The position numbers were made by a program, and so were the translations under genes. The notes below the pieces were generated by a model. That model saw only the letters and a program-made list of their open reading frames with translations, did not search any database and was not told the DNA's origin. Below are positions 15,358 through 22,253 of a DNA stretch of 22,253 nucleotides, piece after piece. Each line of letters starts with the position of its first letter. Positions within the stretch are counted from its first letter, which is position 1. This DNA comes from CAYFQV01 sp964413635 (GTDB lineage Bacteria; Spirochaetota; Spirochaetia; DSM-27196; PWMO01), in the NCBI GenBank assembly GCA_964413635.1, contig CAYPTH010000042.1:1-22253 (forward strand). Direction: 5' to 3'.

Positions 15358-17340
15358 ATGGGACGCATAATCGGTATCGACTTAGGAACAACCAACTCTT
15401 GTGTTGCGGTCATGGAGGGCGGTGAGCCTGTTGTTATTCAGAATGCTGAAGGACAGCGGACGACGCCCTCCATGGTGGCATACACCGGCAAGGGTGAGCG
15501 GCTGGTCGGACAGCCGGCGAAGAATCAAATGGTTACCAACCCGGAGAACACCGTGTTCTCCATCAAGCGCTTCATGGGCCGGCGCTACAACGAAGTCGCG
15601 GAAGAGATTTCAATGGTTCCCTACAAGATCAACGAAGACCCATCGGGCGGCATTCGGGTGGATCTCGGCGATCAGCAACTCTCCGCTCCGGAAATATCGG
15701 CGGCCATCCTCCAGAAGATGAAGGAGACCGCCGAGGACTATCTCGGCGACACGGTCTCCGAGGCGGTCATTACCGTCCCGGCCTACTTCAATGATTCTCA
15801 GCGGCAGGCAACCAAGGACGCGGGCCGAATTGCCGGCCTCGAGGTCAAGCGCATTGTAAACGAGCCTACGGCTGCCTCCCTTGCCTACGGGTTTGGCAAG
15901 GAGAGCAAGGAAGAAAAGATCGCCGTCTACGACCTCGGAGGGGGCACATTCGATATCTCCATCCTGGAGCTCGGCGACGGCGTCTTCGAGGTGAAGTCAA
16001 CCAACGGCGACACCCACCTCGGTGGTGACAACTTCGACCAGGAGATCATTGACTGGCTCGTGGCGAGCTTCAAGTCGGATTACGGCATTGACCTCAGCCA
16101 AGACCGCATGGCTCTGCAGCGTCTCAAAGAGGCAGCGGAAAAGGCCAAGCGCGAGCTGTCCACAACGCAGAGCACCGACATCAATCTGCCCTTCATCACG
16201 GCGGATAGCTCCGGTCCCAAGCATCTGCAGTACAACCTGACTCGAGCCAAATTCGAGCAAATGGTGGAGAATCTGGTTCAGAAAACCAAGGGTCCCTGTG
16301 AACAGGCGCTTAAGGACGCCGGTGTTTCAGCCTCCGACATCAACGAGGTTATCCTCGTCGGTGGCTCAACGCGTATGCCCGCGGTGCAGCGGCTGGTTAC
16401 GGAGCTCTTCGGCAAGGATCCCCACAAGGGGGTGAACCCCGACGAGGTCGTGGCAATTGGAGCCGCAATTCAGGGCGGTATTCTCGGCGGCGACGTCAAG
16501 GATGTCCTCCTCCTCGATGTAACGCCGCTTTCCCTCGGTATCGAGACCCTTGGTGGTGTTTTCACGAAGCTTATCGAGCGCAATACGACTATTCCCACGC
16601 GGAAGAGTCAAATCTTCTCCACGGCAGCAGATAACCAGACCGCCGTATCCATTCACGTGCTTCAGGGCGAGCGTGAGATGGCAAGTCAGAACCGCACCCT
16701 TGGTCGCTTCGACCTGGTCGGCATTCCTCCGGCACCGAGAGGCGTGCCGCAGATCGAAGTCTCCTTTGATATCGATGCAAACGGTATTGTTCACGTCTCG
16801 GCGAAGGATCTCGGAACCGGGAAGGAGCAGAAGATTCGCATTGAGTCCTCCTCCGGTCTCTCTGAGGATGAGATCAACCGGATGGTGAAGGAGGCGGAGA
16901 GCCACGCCGAAGAGGACAAACGCGCCCGGGAGGGCGCCGAGGCGCGAAACGAGGCGGACACACTCATCTACTCCACGGAAAAGAGTCTCAAGGACTACGG
17001 AGACAAGATTTCCGACTCAGACAAGCAGCAGATCAACGACGCCATTGCTGAGCTTCGCGCGGCCCTCGAGACAAACGATCCCGATCAGATCAAGGGCAAG
17101 ATGGAAGCGCTGAAGCAGGCTTCGTACAAACTTGCCGAAGAGGTGTACAAGAACGCCTCGGCCGAGCAGCAGGGCGACGGCAGCGGCGAGGGGCCGGACG
17201 GTGACGTTGACGGCCAGGGCGCAGGCCCCGGCGGCGCAGAGGACTCCTCGGGCGGCCAGGACCAAGGCGCCGGAGGCGAAAACGTCGAGGACGTGGACTA
17301 CGAAGTCGTCGACGAAGAAGACAAGAACAAGAACGAGTAG
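15358..17340 (+). CDS. dnaK: Chaperone DnaK (Hsp70)
   Basis: This is a 660-aa protein, slightly longer than typical (about 630-640) because of its tail. The ATPase domain opens with RIIGIDLGTTNSCVAVMEGG (phosphate-1 motif) and has VYDLGGGTFDISILEL (phosphate-2) and LVGGSTRMPAV (adenosine motif). The bacterial hallmark IKRFMGRRYNEV is near residue 62. The substrate domain contains LLLDVTPLSLGIETLGGVFT and the lid follows. The C-terminal tail from about residue 600 is a Gly/Asp/Gln-rich low-complexity stretch ending in VEDVDYEVVDEEDKNKNE, the usual bacterial acidic terminus. GAGGAG precedes the ATG. The gene sits between grpE and dnaJ, as in most bacteria. Confidence 0.98.
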   Translation: MGRIIGIDLGTTNSCVAVMEGGEPVVIQNAEGQRTTPSMVAYTGKGERLVGQPAKNQMVTNPENTVFSIKRFMGRRYNEVAEEISMVPYKINEDPSGGIRVDLGDQQLSAPEISAAILQKMKETAEDYLGDTVSEAVITVPAYFNDSQRQATKDAGRIAGLEVKRIVNEPTAASLAYGFGKESKEEKIAVYDLGGGTFDISILELGDGVFEVKSTNGDTHLGGDNFDQEIIDWLVASFKSDYGIDLSQDRMALQRLKEAAEKAKRELSTTQSTDINLPFITADSSGPKHLQYNLTRAKFEQMVENLVQKTKGPCEQALKDAGVSASDINEVILVGGSTRMPAVQRLVTELFGKDPHKGVNPDEVVAIGAAIQGGILGGDVKDVLLLDVTPLSLGIETLGGVFTKLIERNTTIPTRKSQIFSTAADNQTAVSIHVLQGEREMASQNRTLGRFDLVGIPPAPRGVPQIEVSFDIDANGIVHVSAKDLGTGKEQKIRIESSSGLSEDEINRMVKEAESHAEEDKRAREGAEARNEADTLIYSTEKSLKDYGDKISDSDKQQINDAIAELRAALETNDPDQIKGKMEALKQASYKLAEEVYKNASAEQQGDGSGEGPDGDVDGQGAGPGGAEDSSGGQDQGAGGENVEDVDYEVVDEEDKNKNE

Positions 17341-17370
17341 TCCCGGATAGCTTTGTGAGGCTGGTTGAAA

Positions 17371-18501
17371 TTGGCTAAAAGAGACTACTACGAAACGCTG
17401 GGATTACAGCGTGACGCATCAAAAGAGGATATCAAACGCGCGTACCGGCGCGTCGCCGTAGAGAATCACCCGGATCGAAATCCGGGTGACACGCAGGCCG
17501 AAGATCGCTTTAAGGCAGCGACCGAAGCGTACGAGGTTCTCGCCGACGACAAGAAGCGGCAGGCCTACGACCAGTTTGGCTTCGCGGGTGTCGAAGGCAT
17601 GGGTGGTGGCGGAGCCGGTGGATACGAAGGCTTCTCTACGGTCTTCCGCGATTTCGAAGATATCTTTGGTGACTTCTCCGGGATCTTCGAATCCTTCTTC
17701 GGGGGCGGTCGTCGTCAGCGGGGCGGACGCCGAGGGCCTACGCGCGGATCCGACCTGCGCTACGACCTCGAGGTTGACTTCCTCGACGCCGCCTTCGGCA
17801 CGAAGGTCGATATCTCCTTTGACAAGCAGGTACAGTGTGACGCCTGCGAAGGCACAGGCGCGGAAGAGGGCAGCGAGAGCAAGGTGTGTCCGACCTGTGG
17901 CGGAACCGGACAGGTTCGGCGTAGCTCGGGCTTCTTCTCCATTGCCAGCACCTGCCCGACCTGCGGTGGCGAGGGCTATATCATCGACAATCCCTGCCAA
18001 AAGTGTGGCGGACTAGGGGCGGTGAAAGAGCATCGGAAACTCAAGGTAACCATTCCCGCCGGCATTGATCACGGCAAACGCATTACCCTTCGCGGCGAGG
18101 GGGACGTGGCGCCGAACGGCGGTGTTGCCGGAGATCTATACGTTGTGGTCCGCGTCAAGCCGCACGAGCACTTTGAGCGACACGGCACGGACGTGTATTG
18201 CGTGGTCCCCATCAGCATGACCCAAGCGGCCCTCGGCGGCGACGTTCACGTACCCACCCTCGACGGCAATCGAGCAAAGGTGAAGGTGCCTTCGGGTACG
18301 CAGACGGGAAAGGTGTTGCGCCTCCGTAACGAAGGGGTTCCCCATCTCCACGATTCAAACCGCCGCGGCGATATGTACGTGAAAATCCGGGTCGATGTCC
18401 CCCGGAAGCTTTCCGGGAAGGCAAAGGATCTCATGAAGGAGCTCTCCGAGGAGCTCAACGAGAGCGATCAACCGGATCCCGTTCCCCTGGCCGATCTCTA
18501 G
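17371..18501 (+). CDS. dnaJ: Co-chaperone DnaJ (Hsp40), type I
   Basis: This is a 376-aa protein. TTG 17371 is chosen because it gives the conserved start MAKRDYYE; TTG 17365 would add two residues and leaves only 4 nt to the GTGAGG ribosome site. The J domain is at 1-70, with His-Pro-Asp at 33-35 (ENHPDRNPGD). A Gly/Phe region at 76-122 is unusually Phe-rich (FRDFEDIFGDFSGIFESFF). Four CxxCxGxG zinc modules follow, at Cys156, Cys173, Cys195 and Cys209, all intact. The C-terminal substrate domains contain QAALGGDVHVPTLDG and GKVLRLRNEGVPHL. It stimulates DnaK ATPase and presents substrates. It lies 30 nt after dnaK in the same operon. Confidence 0.97.
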   Translation: MAKRDYYETLGLQRDASKEDIKRAYRRVAVENHPDRNPGDTQAEDRFKAATEAYEVLADDKKRQAYDQFGFAGVEGMGGGGAGGYEGFSTVFRDFEDIFGDFSGIFESFFGGGRRQRGGRRGPTRGSDLRYDLEVDFLDAAFGTKVDISFDKQVQCDACEGTGAEEGSESKVCPTCGGTGQVRRSSGFFSIASTCPTCGGEGYIIDNPCQKCGGLGAVKEHRKLKVTIPAGIDHGKRITLRGEGDVAPNGGVAGDLYVVVRVKPHEHFERHGTDVYCVVPISMTQAALGGDVHVPTLDGNRAKVKVPSGTQTGKVLRLRNEGVPHLHDSNRRGDMYVKIRVDVPRKLSGKAKDLMKELSEELNESDQPDPVPLADL

Positions 18502-18633
18502 CAATGAATCGGGCCGCGAGGCCTCGGTTGTGGAATCGGCACCAGCCCATACATCTCAAGAAGACGGCCGCTCCTCTCGATAATCAAATCGTCTGCCCGT
18601 ACGCGGTGGGAACGTTGATAGGAGGAGTGCGCA
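18502..18633. other. Intergenic region between dnaJ and the small exported protein
   Basis: These 132 nt contain a 10-bp perfect palindrome (cgaggcctcg near 18517-18526), which lacks a loop and a following T-run. No -35/-10 pair I would defend was found. The strong ribosome site GGAGG at 18621-18625 belongs to the next gene. A small open frame starting at 18504 overlaps the next gene and has no coding character. Confidence 0.5.
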
Positions 18634-19086
18634 ATGTCGCTATATGGAATTCTTCGCCTCTTAAAGAGAGGAATGGTCGTCGCCATCGCAGGGCTGGCAA
18701 TTGTCGGTGTCGTAGCCGCTCAGGAGCGGGCCTCCGAAGAGGAGGACGAGGACGAGATTGAGCTCATCTTTGATGTCAGGAAGTATGGTGACGAGTGGAG
18801 AACCGGCGACATGAACGACGATGGTCTGGTTGACTACGCCGTTCTGTTGGATGAGGACCTCATGAAGCAGCGAGAGGTCATGGACTTTAACAAGGACGGC
18901 TTGATGGATGACTTCTACTTCTATGAGAACGAAGTCCTCGTGCGTGAAGAGTTGGATACCAACTATGACGGAGCCGTAGACTTGTGGATCTACATGCATG
19001 AGGGGGTCTACGTCAAAATGTGGAAGCGAGATACCAACTACGACGGGGAAGTAGATACGACGAAGGACTATGGGGAACAAGACTGA
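18634..19086 (+). CDS. Small exported protein with four EF-hand-like calcium-loop repeats
   Basis: This is a 150-aa protein with an excellent ribosome site (GGAGGAG, 8 nt spacing). Residues 1-30 (basic LRLLKRG, then hydrophobic MVVAIAGLAIVGVVAAQ) form a signal peptide cut near AAQ. An acidic stretch EEEDEDEIE follows. Four copies of the loop DxNxDGxxD come next, starting at Asp59 (DMNDDGLVD), Asp84 (DFNKDGLMD), Asp108 (DTNYDGAVD) and Asp133 (DTNYDGEVD). They are spaced 24-25 residues apart, with short strands in between. This is the ligand pattern of dockerin, thrombospondin-type-3 and excalibur-like calcium loops. There is no cohesin-binding helix pair, so it is not a cellulosomal dockerin. 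It overlaps the methyltransferase gene by 17 nt, so it is probably co-expressed with it. I do not recognise a named family. Confidence 0.8.
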   Translation: MSLYGILRLLKRGMVVAIAGLAIVGVVAAQERASEEEDEDEIELIFDVRKYGDEWRTGDMNDDGLVDYAVLLDEDLMKQREVMDFNKDGLMDDFYFYENEVLVREELDTNYDGAVDLWIYMHEGVYVKMWKRDTNYDGEVDTTKDYGEQD

Positions 19087-19819
19087 CACGGTCCTGACTG
19101 GGTTTCACGCCATATTCGAAGCGTTCCGCGGTTCGAGTATATCGAAAGGGGAGCTCTATCTCGGAACCAGCAACGTGAAGGCCCGCGACCTGGCGAGCTT
19201 GGCGAAGGAGCGTGGCGTTTCGGTGCATTTCGTGGATAAGAGCGAGCTCGCCCGGCTCGGAGGCGAAGATGCGCGTCACGCCGTCCTCATTACTCGAGAG
19301 AGTATAAGCGGTAATCCCGGGAGCTTGGAGGAGTTTCTCTCAACTGAGCAAGCCGAAGACGCTCTTGTTGTTATTCTCGACCATCTGGAAGATCCTCACA
19401 ATCTGGGCGCCATCCTGCGGTCCGCCGACCAGTTTGGGGTGGACCTGGTAATCGCGCCGTCTCGGCGAAGTGCGCCCTCTACGCGCGCGGTTGCCTCCGC
19501 CTCGGCGGGAGCCTCAACCTACGTTCCGCTCCTTCGTCACGCCAATCTCGCCCAAGCGATCGAAGGCCTGAAAGAGGCTGGGTACTGGATCTATGGTGCG
19601 GACGCCGGCGGAGAGCCTGTACCCGCTGTCGATCTCCGAGGAAGAGTCGTTCTGATTCTGGGCAGTGAGGGGCGAGGGATTAGTCGCTTGGTGCGTGATC
19701 GCTGTGACCGGCTGCTTTCCATCCCTACCGAGGGCCACGTCGACTCATTGAACGTCTCGGTGGCCGCGGGGATCTTTCTCTTCGAGACGCGCCGTCAGCA
19801 GCGCTTCTCCATGGACTAA
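19070..19819 (+). CDS. rlmB: SpoU/TrmH-family rRNA 2'-O-ribose methyltransferase (RlmB-like)
   Basis: This is a 249-aa SAM-dependent enzyme of the SPOUT class. Residues 8-75 form the substrate-binding N-domain, beginning VLTGFHAIFEAFRG, as in RlmB, and containing VDKSELARLGGEDARHAVL. Motif 1 is LDHLEDPHNLGAILRSADQFG (104-124, with Asn111 and Arg117). Motif 2 is LILGSEGRGISRLV (195-208). Motif 3 is IPTEGHVDSLNVSVAAGIFLFE (218-239), which forms the knotted SAM site. The usual RlmB target is G2251 of 23S rRNA; the domain layout supports this, but TrmH relatives with other targets exist. The start overlaps the preceding gene by 17 nt and is backed only by a closely placed AAGGA. An RNA methyltransferase after dnaJ is an arrangement I recall from Borrelia. 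Confidence 0.92.
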   Translation: MGNKTDTVLTGFHAIFEAFRGSSISKGELYLGTSNVKARDLASLAKERGVSVHFVDKSELARLGGEDARHAVLITRESISGNPGSLEEFLSTEQAEDALVVILDHLEDPHNLGAILRSADQFGVDLVIAPSRRSAPSTRAVASASAGASTYVPLLRHANLAQAIEGLKEAGYWIYGADAGGEPVPAVDLRGRVVLILGSEGRGISRLVRDRCDRLLSIPTEGHVDSLNVSVAAGIFLFETRRQQRFSMD

Positions 19820-19846
19820 GAATCGACCTGCCGCCCCGCGCCGCCC

Positions 19847-19862
19847 CGCGCCGCTCGGCGCG
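19847..19862. terminator. GC hairpin between convergent rlmB and tatD (possible bidirectional terminator)
   Basis: The sequence cgcgccgctcggcgcg can fold as a GC-only stem of six to seven pairs. It follows two tandem copies of ccgccccgcg at 19831-19850. It lies in the 57-nt gap between two convergent stops, where a terminator is expected, but neither strand has a T-run after the stem. Confidence 0.35.
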
Positions 19863-19876
19863 CCGTGCCCGGTGTC

Positions 19877-20656
19877 TCAGCCCTTTTCGGGAACCTGAAA
19901 GAGCTCCAAGGTGTTCCGGAACAGTTGCTCTGTCAGCTCTTCAACCGGTTCGTCCCTCAACTCAGCAATGAAGTTGGCAGTTTCGGCGAGATAGGAGGGC
20001 CTGTTTCGCTTGCCGCGGTAGGCGGCCGGCACCATAAAGGGGCTTTCCGACTCGATCAGCATGCGCTCCAGCGGCATGTTTCGTGCCGTCTCGTGGAGGT
20101 TTCGGGCGTTCCGATAGGTTACGTTTCCCGCAAAGGAGATGTACACCGGAAGCTCGAGAACTTCCTGCGCGTAGCCCCAGTCTTCGGAGTAGCAGTGAAG
20201 TACCGCTCCCTTGCGGGGAATGCGTTCGCGCAGGATCTCGAGGACATCTCCGCCGGCATCACGGTTGTGAATGATAACAGGCTTGTCCAAGCGGTTGGCC
20301 AGATCGAGTTGGCGGATGAAGAGCTCGATTTGGGTATCCTTGCTGCCGAACTTCCGGTAGTAGTCGAGGCCAATTTCGCCCACGGCGACTACTCGTTCCA
20401 TCTTGGACCCTTCCTCAATCTGCAACTCCCAATCCTTCCCGGGATTGGCAACCTCGGACGGAGACACGCCGATGCTGTGGTAGACGTGGCCTGCGGTCTT
20501 GAGGTTTTGGTATACCTGGAAGAAATCCTTCAAGTTATTGCAAATGCTCATGATCCCTTCGACATGAGCTTGCTTCGCCTCCTGAACGATAATAAGCTGC
20601 TCGATTGGATCTTCGTTGATTAAGCCAACGTGCGCGTGCGAGTCAAAAAGCCTCAT
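19877..20656 (-). CDS. tatD: TatD-family metal-dependent DNase
   Basis: This is a 259-aa protein, the standard family length. The start is the ATG at 20656 (minus strand), with GGAAG a few bases upstream; longer in-frame starts up to 20893 run through the promoter region and into the divergent gene and are rejected. Metal-site residues are His7 and His9 in DSHAHVG, Glu94 in VGEIGLDYY, His130 in VIIHNRDA and His154 in LHCYSED. The last ligand block, normally ETDSP, reads ESESP, so Glu204 replaces the usual Asp. The C-terminal YRGKRNRPSYLAETANFIAEL is typical. TatD enzymes are 3'-5' exonucleases or phosphodiesterases used in DNA repair and turnover. The metal-ligand change is conservative and activity may survive. 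It is transcribed divergently from the M23 gene. Confidence 0.93.
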   Translation of the reverse strand: MRLFDSHAHVGLINEDPIEQLIIVQEAKQAHVEGIMSICNNLKDFFQVYQNLKTAGHVYHSIGVSPSEVANPGKDWELQIEEGSKMERVVAVGEIGLDYYRKFGSKDTQIELFIRQLDLANRLDKPVIIHNRDAGGDVLEILRERIPRKGAVLHCYSEDWGYAQEVLELPVYISFAGNVTYRNARNLHETARNMPLERMLIESESPFMVPAAYRGKRNRPSYLAETANFIAELRDEPVEELTEQLFRNTLELFQVPEKG

Positions 20657-20710
20657 AGTTCTTCCGTTAATTAAGGTAGTGTGGTAACGTTTTTGAGAGC
20701 GTTGAGTGGG

Positions 20711-20739
20711 AACATAGCACGATCTTGCCTCTGCGTCAA
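20711..20739 (-). promoter_or_regulatory. Promoter for tatD, extended -10
   Basis: On the minus strand, TTGACG (complement of 20734-20739) is followed after exactly 17 bp by TATGTT (complement of 20711-20716), with TGC directly before it, giving an extended -10. Transcription would start near 20704, leaving a leader of about 48 nt before the tatD ATG. Confidence 0.65.
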
Positions 20740-20752
20740 CGGAAGCTGTTAT

Positions 20753-20781
20753 TTGACAACGAGTTGGCCGTATGCTAGAGT
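20753..20781 (+). promoter_or_regulatory. Promoter for the M23-bactofilin operon, extended -10
   Basis: A perfect TTGACA (20753-20758), 17 bp, then TAGAGT (20776-20781) preceded by TGC. Transcription would start near 20788. This places the in-frame ATG at 20772 upstream of the transcript and supports GTG 20844 as the translation start. Confidence 0.7.
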
Positions 20782-20843
20782 TCATCCTGAGGTGCTTTAG
20801 ACCTTGCAGCCCCTTAGCGCGGAGAGAAAAGGGAGACGTTTGC

Positions 20844-21884
20844 GTGGCTGAAATCGAGCAACCCGGTGGCGGACCCAGTTTGGGTGTCCGCATCCGACAC
20901 CTGCTGAAACGAATTGCAGGATATCTGGTTCGCGCCGTGATAGGCGTCGTGAAGTTTGGTCGTCAGCGTTTCACCGTCATGCTGATACCCCACTCCGAGC
21001 AGAAGGTCGTCAACTTCCAGATCAACACCTTCAGCATGGCCTTTGTTGGTATGCTCGTGGTGGTTCTGTTAGGGGGATTTTTCTATCTCGCAACTGCATA
21101 CTCCGGATCATCGCGCATCCTCGTGCAACAGTCTCAGGAGTTGGAAACCACGGAGGCTAGCCTCGACGCGGTGCGAGAAGAGGTCTCGGACGTCATACGC
21201 GTGTCGAGGCTCTTCGAAGAGTCACTCTCAGAAACTCTGCAGGGTTTGCGGATTCATGGGCCCGAGGGTGGCGACGGCGCGGAAAACGCAGCCGGCGACC
21301 TAAGCGCCTTTCTCAACCTCCAAGAGGTTGCTCCAGATGAGGTTCAGGAAGTGCAAGAGCTGCAGGGCCTTGTTTCGACCATGCAAGCCTCCATTGAGCC
21401 GCTCCAGCAAATCCGAGGCGTATTGGACTCGCAGAAAGAGCTTCTCGGCGACATTCCCCATTTCTGGCCGATCGCGGATGGTCGTGGCCGTGTGACCATG
21501 GAGTTCGGCCCGAACATTCATCCCGTAACGAATCAATGGTATCTCCATAAGGGATTCGACATCTACAGCTCGCCGGGCTCTCCCGTAGTTGCCTCCGCCA
21601 ATGGAAAGGTCGTTGAGCTTGGCGTCGATCCCGGGGGCTACGGTGTGTATGTGAAGGTCCGACATAAGTATGGTTTCAAGACCAGATACTCTCACCTGCA
21701 GCGGTCCATCGTGTCTGAGGGGCAAGAGGTACTGCAGGGACAGACGATCGGCTCGGTAGGGAATAGCGGGCTTTCGACCGGACCTCACCTTGACTTTCAG
21801 ATCTGGCTTGGGAGCGAAGTTGTCGATCCATCTGCTTTCCTGAAGATTTCCAACGACTTTGATCGCTGGACCGGCAATCGCTAA
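20844..21884 (+). CDS. Membrane-anchored M23 (LytM/NlpD-type) peptidase-family protein with altered zinc motif
   Basis: This is a 346-aa protein from GTG 20844, supported by GGGAG 8 nt upstream and by the promoter position. The N-terminus is cytoplasmic and basic (to about residue 63). One membrane helix spans about 64-84 (MAFVGMLVVVLLGGFFYL), then a periplasmic coiled coil (about 92-200) and a LytM domain (about 208-335). The LytM domain shows His235 and Asp239 in LHKGFDI, GGYGVYVKVRH, His284 in RYSHL and GNSGLSTGPHLDFQIW. In active M23 enzymes the last motif is HxH, whose second His binds zinc. Here it is His315-Leu-Asp317. It may therefore use Asp as ligand, or be an inactive LytM regulator. 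Peptidoglycan remodelling or cell shape is the expected role. Bactofilin starts immediately downstream. Confidence 0.9.
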   Translation: MAEIEQPGGGPSLGVRIRHLLKRIAGYLVRAVIGVVKFGRQRFTVMLIPHSEQKVVNFQINTFSMAFVGMLVVVLLGGFFYLATAYSGSSRILVQQSQELETTEASLDAVREEVSDVIRVSRLFEESLSETLQGLRIHGPEGGDGAENAAGDLSAFLNLQEVAPDEVQEVQELQGLVSTMQASIEPLQQIRGVLDSQKELLGDIPHFWPIADGRGRVTMEFGPNIHPVTNQWYLHKGFDIYSSPGSPVVASANGKVVELGVDPGGYGVYVKVRHKYGFKTRYSHLQRSIVSEGQEVLQGQTIGSVGNSGLSTGPHLDFQIWLGSEVVDPSAFLKISNDFDRWTGNR

Positions 21885-22253
21885 GTGGATCAGCCCGTGG
21901 CCTACAGATCTAAAAACGCCAGCCGAAACGTCGGATTTGCCGGCGATGAAAACTACATCAATTCCATTGTCGGAGAGGGAACCCACTTTCGCGGTCATCT
22001 GCAGTTGTCTGGTCTCCTTCGAATCGATGGTGATTTCTCGGGCTCCATCTCAACAAGCGGCAAGGTGCTTGTTGGAAAGTTCGGGCGTGCAGATTGCACC
22101 GTTGAGGCAGATACCGTTGTTGTAGGCGGTATACTTCGCGGTGCGATCTACGCGACCGAGAAGGTAATCGTTCTCGCATCGGCCATAATCTTGGGTAACA
22201 TCTATTCGCCCCGCCTCATAGCCGAGGAGGGGGTGTTGATAGACGGCTCGCTA
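21885..22253 (+). CDS. Bactofilin, 5' part, truncated by window end
   Basis: About 123 residues are visible with no stop before the end. GTG 21885 follows the M23 TAA directly; GTG 21897 is a second possible start. The sequence has the bactofilin (CcmA, DUF583) core. It starts INSIVGEGTHFRGHLQLSGL, continues with LRIDGDFSGSIST, VLVGKFGRADCTVEADTVVV and GGILRGAIYATEKVIV. It ends in ILGNIYSPRLIAEEGVLIDG, the repeating right-handed beta-helix turns in which a hydrophobic residue recurs every few positions. Bactofilins polymerise without nucleotide into membrane-associated filaments that position cell-wall enzymes. Pairing with an M23 peptidase is a known arrangement in curved and helical bacteria such as Helicobacter. 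The family is secure; the start is uncertain. Confidence 0.92.
   Translation, partial: MDQPVAYRSKNASRNVGFAGDENYINSIVGEGTHFRGHLQLSGLLRIDGDFSGSISTSGKVLVGKFGRADCTVEADTVVVGGILRGAIYATEKVIVLASAIILGNIYSPRLIAEEGVLIDGSL

Noticed and set aside
18504..18761. 85-codon open frame between dnaJ and the small exported protein
   Set aside because: It has no ribosome site and mostly overlaps the well-supported gene at 18634 in another frame.
19865..20623. 252-codon plus-strand open frame opposite tatD
   Set aside because: It is antisense to a clear TatD gene, matches no family I know, and lacks a ribosome site.
20772..20843. In-frame ATG at 20772 giving a longer M23 protein
   Set aside because: It overlaps the -10 box and lies upstream of the predicted transcription start; GTG 20844 has a proper ribosome site.
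20657..20893. N-terminal extension of tatD to 20893
   Set aside because: It crosses both promoters and the M23 start; the family N-terminus MRLFDSHAH begins at 20656.
1..22253. tRNA, rRNA, CRISPR arrays, insertion sequences, phage genes
   Set aside because: No cloverleaf, spaced direct repeats, transposase or phage motifs were recognised on either strand by eye.

Overview
This 22.3 kb window is GC-rich (by eye about 60%), densely packed bacterial chromosome with two 100-N assembly gaps. Gene content points to a free-living, high-GC member of the Spirochaetes. The evidence is a very long membrane-anchored coiled-coil protein of the spirochaetal type, a grpE-dnaK-dnaJ block with a SpoU/TrmH RNA methyltransferase downstream (an order I recall from Borrelia), and an exported TPR protein encoded beside ExbB/ExbD/TonB. 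No database search was possible, so the taxon is an inference.

Layout. (1) 1-2401: 3' part of der (EngA GTPase), a MerR-type regulator that runs into gap 1 (1317-1416), and the 3' part of an unusual protein resembling UDP-sugar pyrophosphorylases but apparently lacking their nucleotide loop. (2) 2408-11277: a tight same-strand run. It encodes an exported NlpC/P60-like protein, a 974-aa exported TPR protein, a probable outer-membrane beta-barrel, ExbB/TolQ, ExbD/TolR, TonB (interrupted by gap 2, 9674-9773, inside a Pro-rich repeat) and a HAD phosphatase. Starts and stops overlap or nearly touch from the TPR gene to the phosphatase, so this looks like one envelope energy-transduction operon. 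(3) 11367-14585: a 1072-aa coiled-coil protein with an N-terminal membrane anchor and a C-terminal HTH-like tail, behind a good -10 box. (4) 14656-19819: grpE, dnaK, dnaJ, a small exported protein with four calcium-loop motifs, and an RlmB-like 2'-O-methyltransferase. (5) 19877-22253: tatD on the minus strand, divergent from an M23 (LytM) peptidase-family gene followed immediately by a bactofilin cut off by the window end. The tatD/M23 intergenic region holds back-to-back promoters of the same architecture.

The most distinctive parts are the TPR/beta-barrel/ExbB-ExbD-TonB operon, the M23-bactofilin pair with an altered zinc motif, and the MerR/degenerate-pyrophosphorylase locus. Both assembly gaps sit in coding sequence of low complexity; for the second, the flanks show directly that it lies inside a 12-bp tandem repeat. 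No tRNA, rRNA, CRISPR array, insertion sequence or prophage gene was seen, and no stretch over 300 bases lacks a gene.
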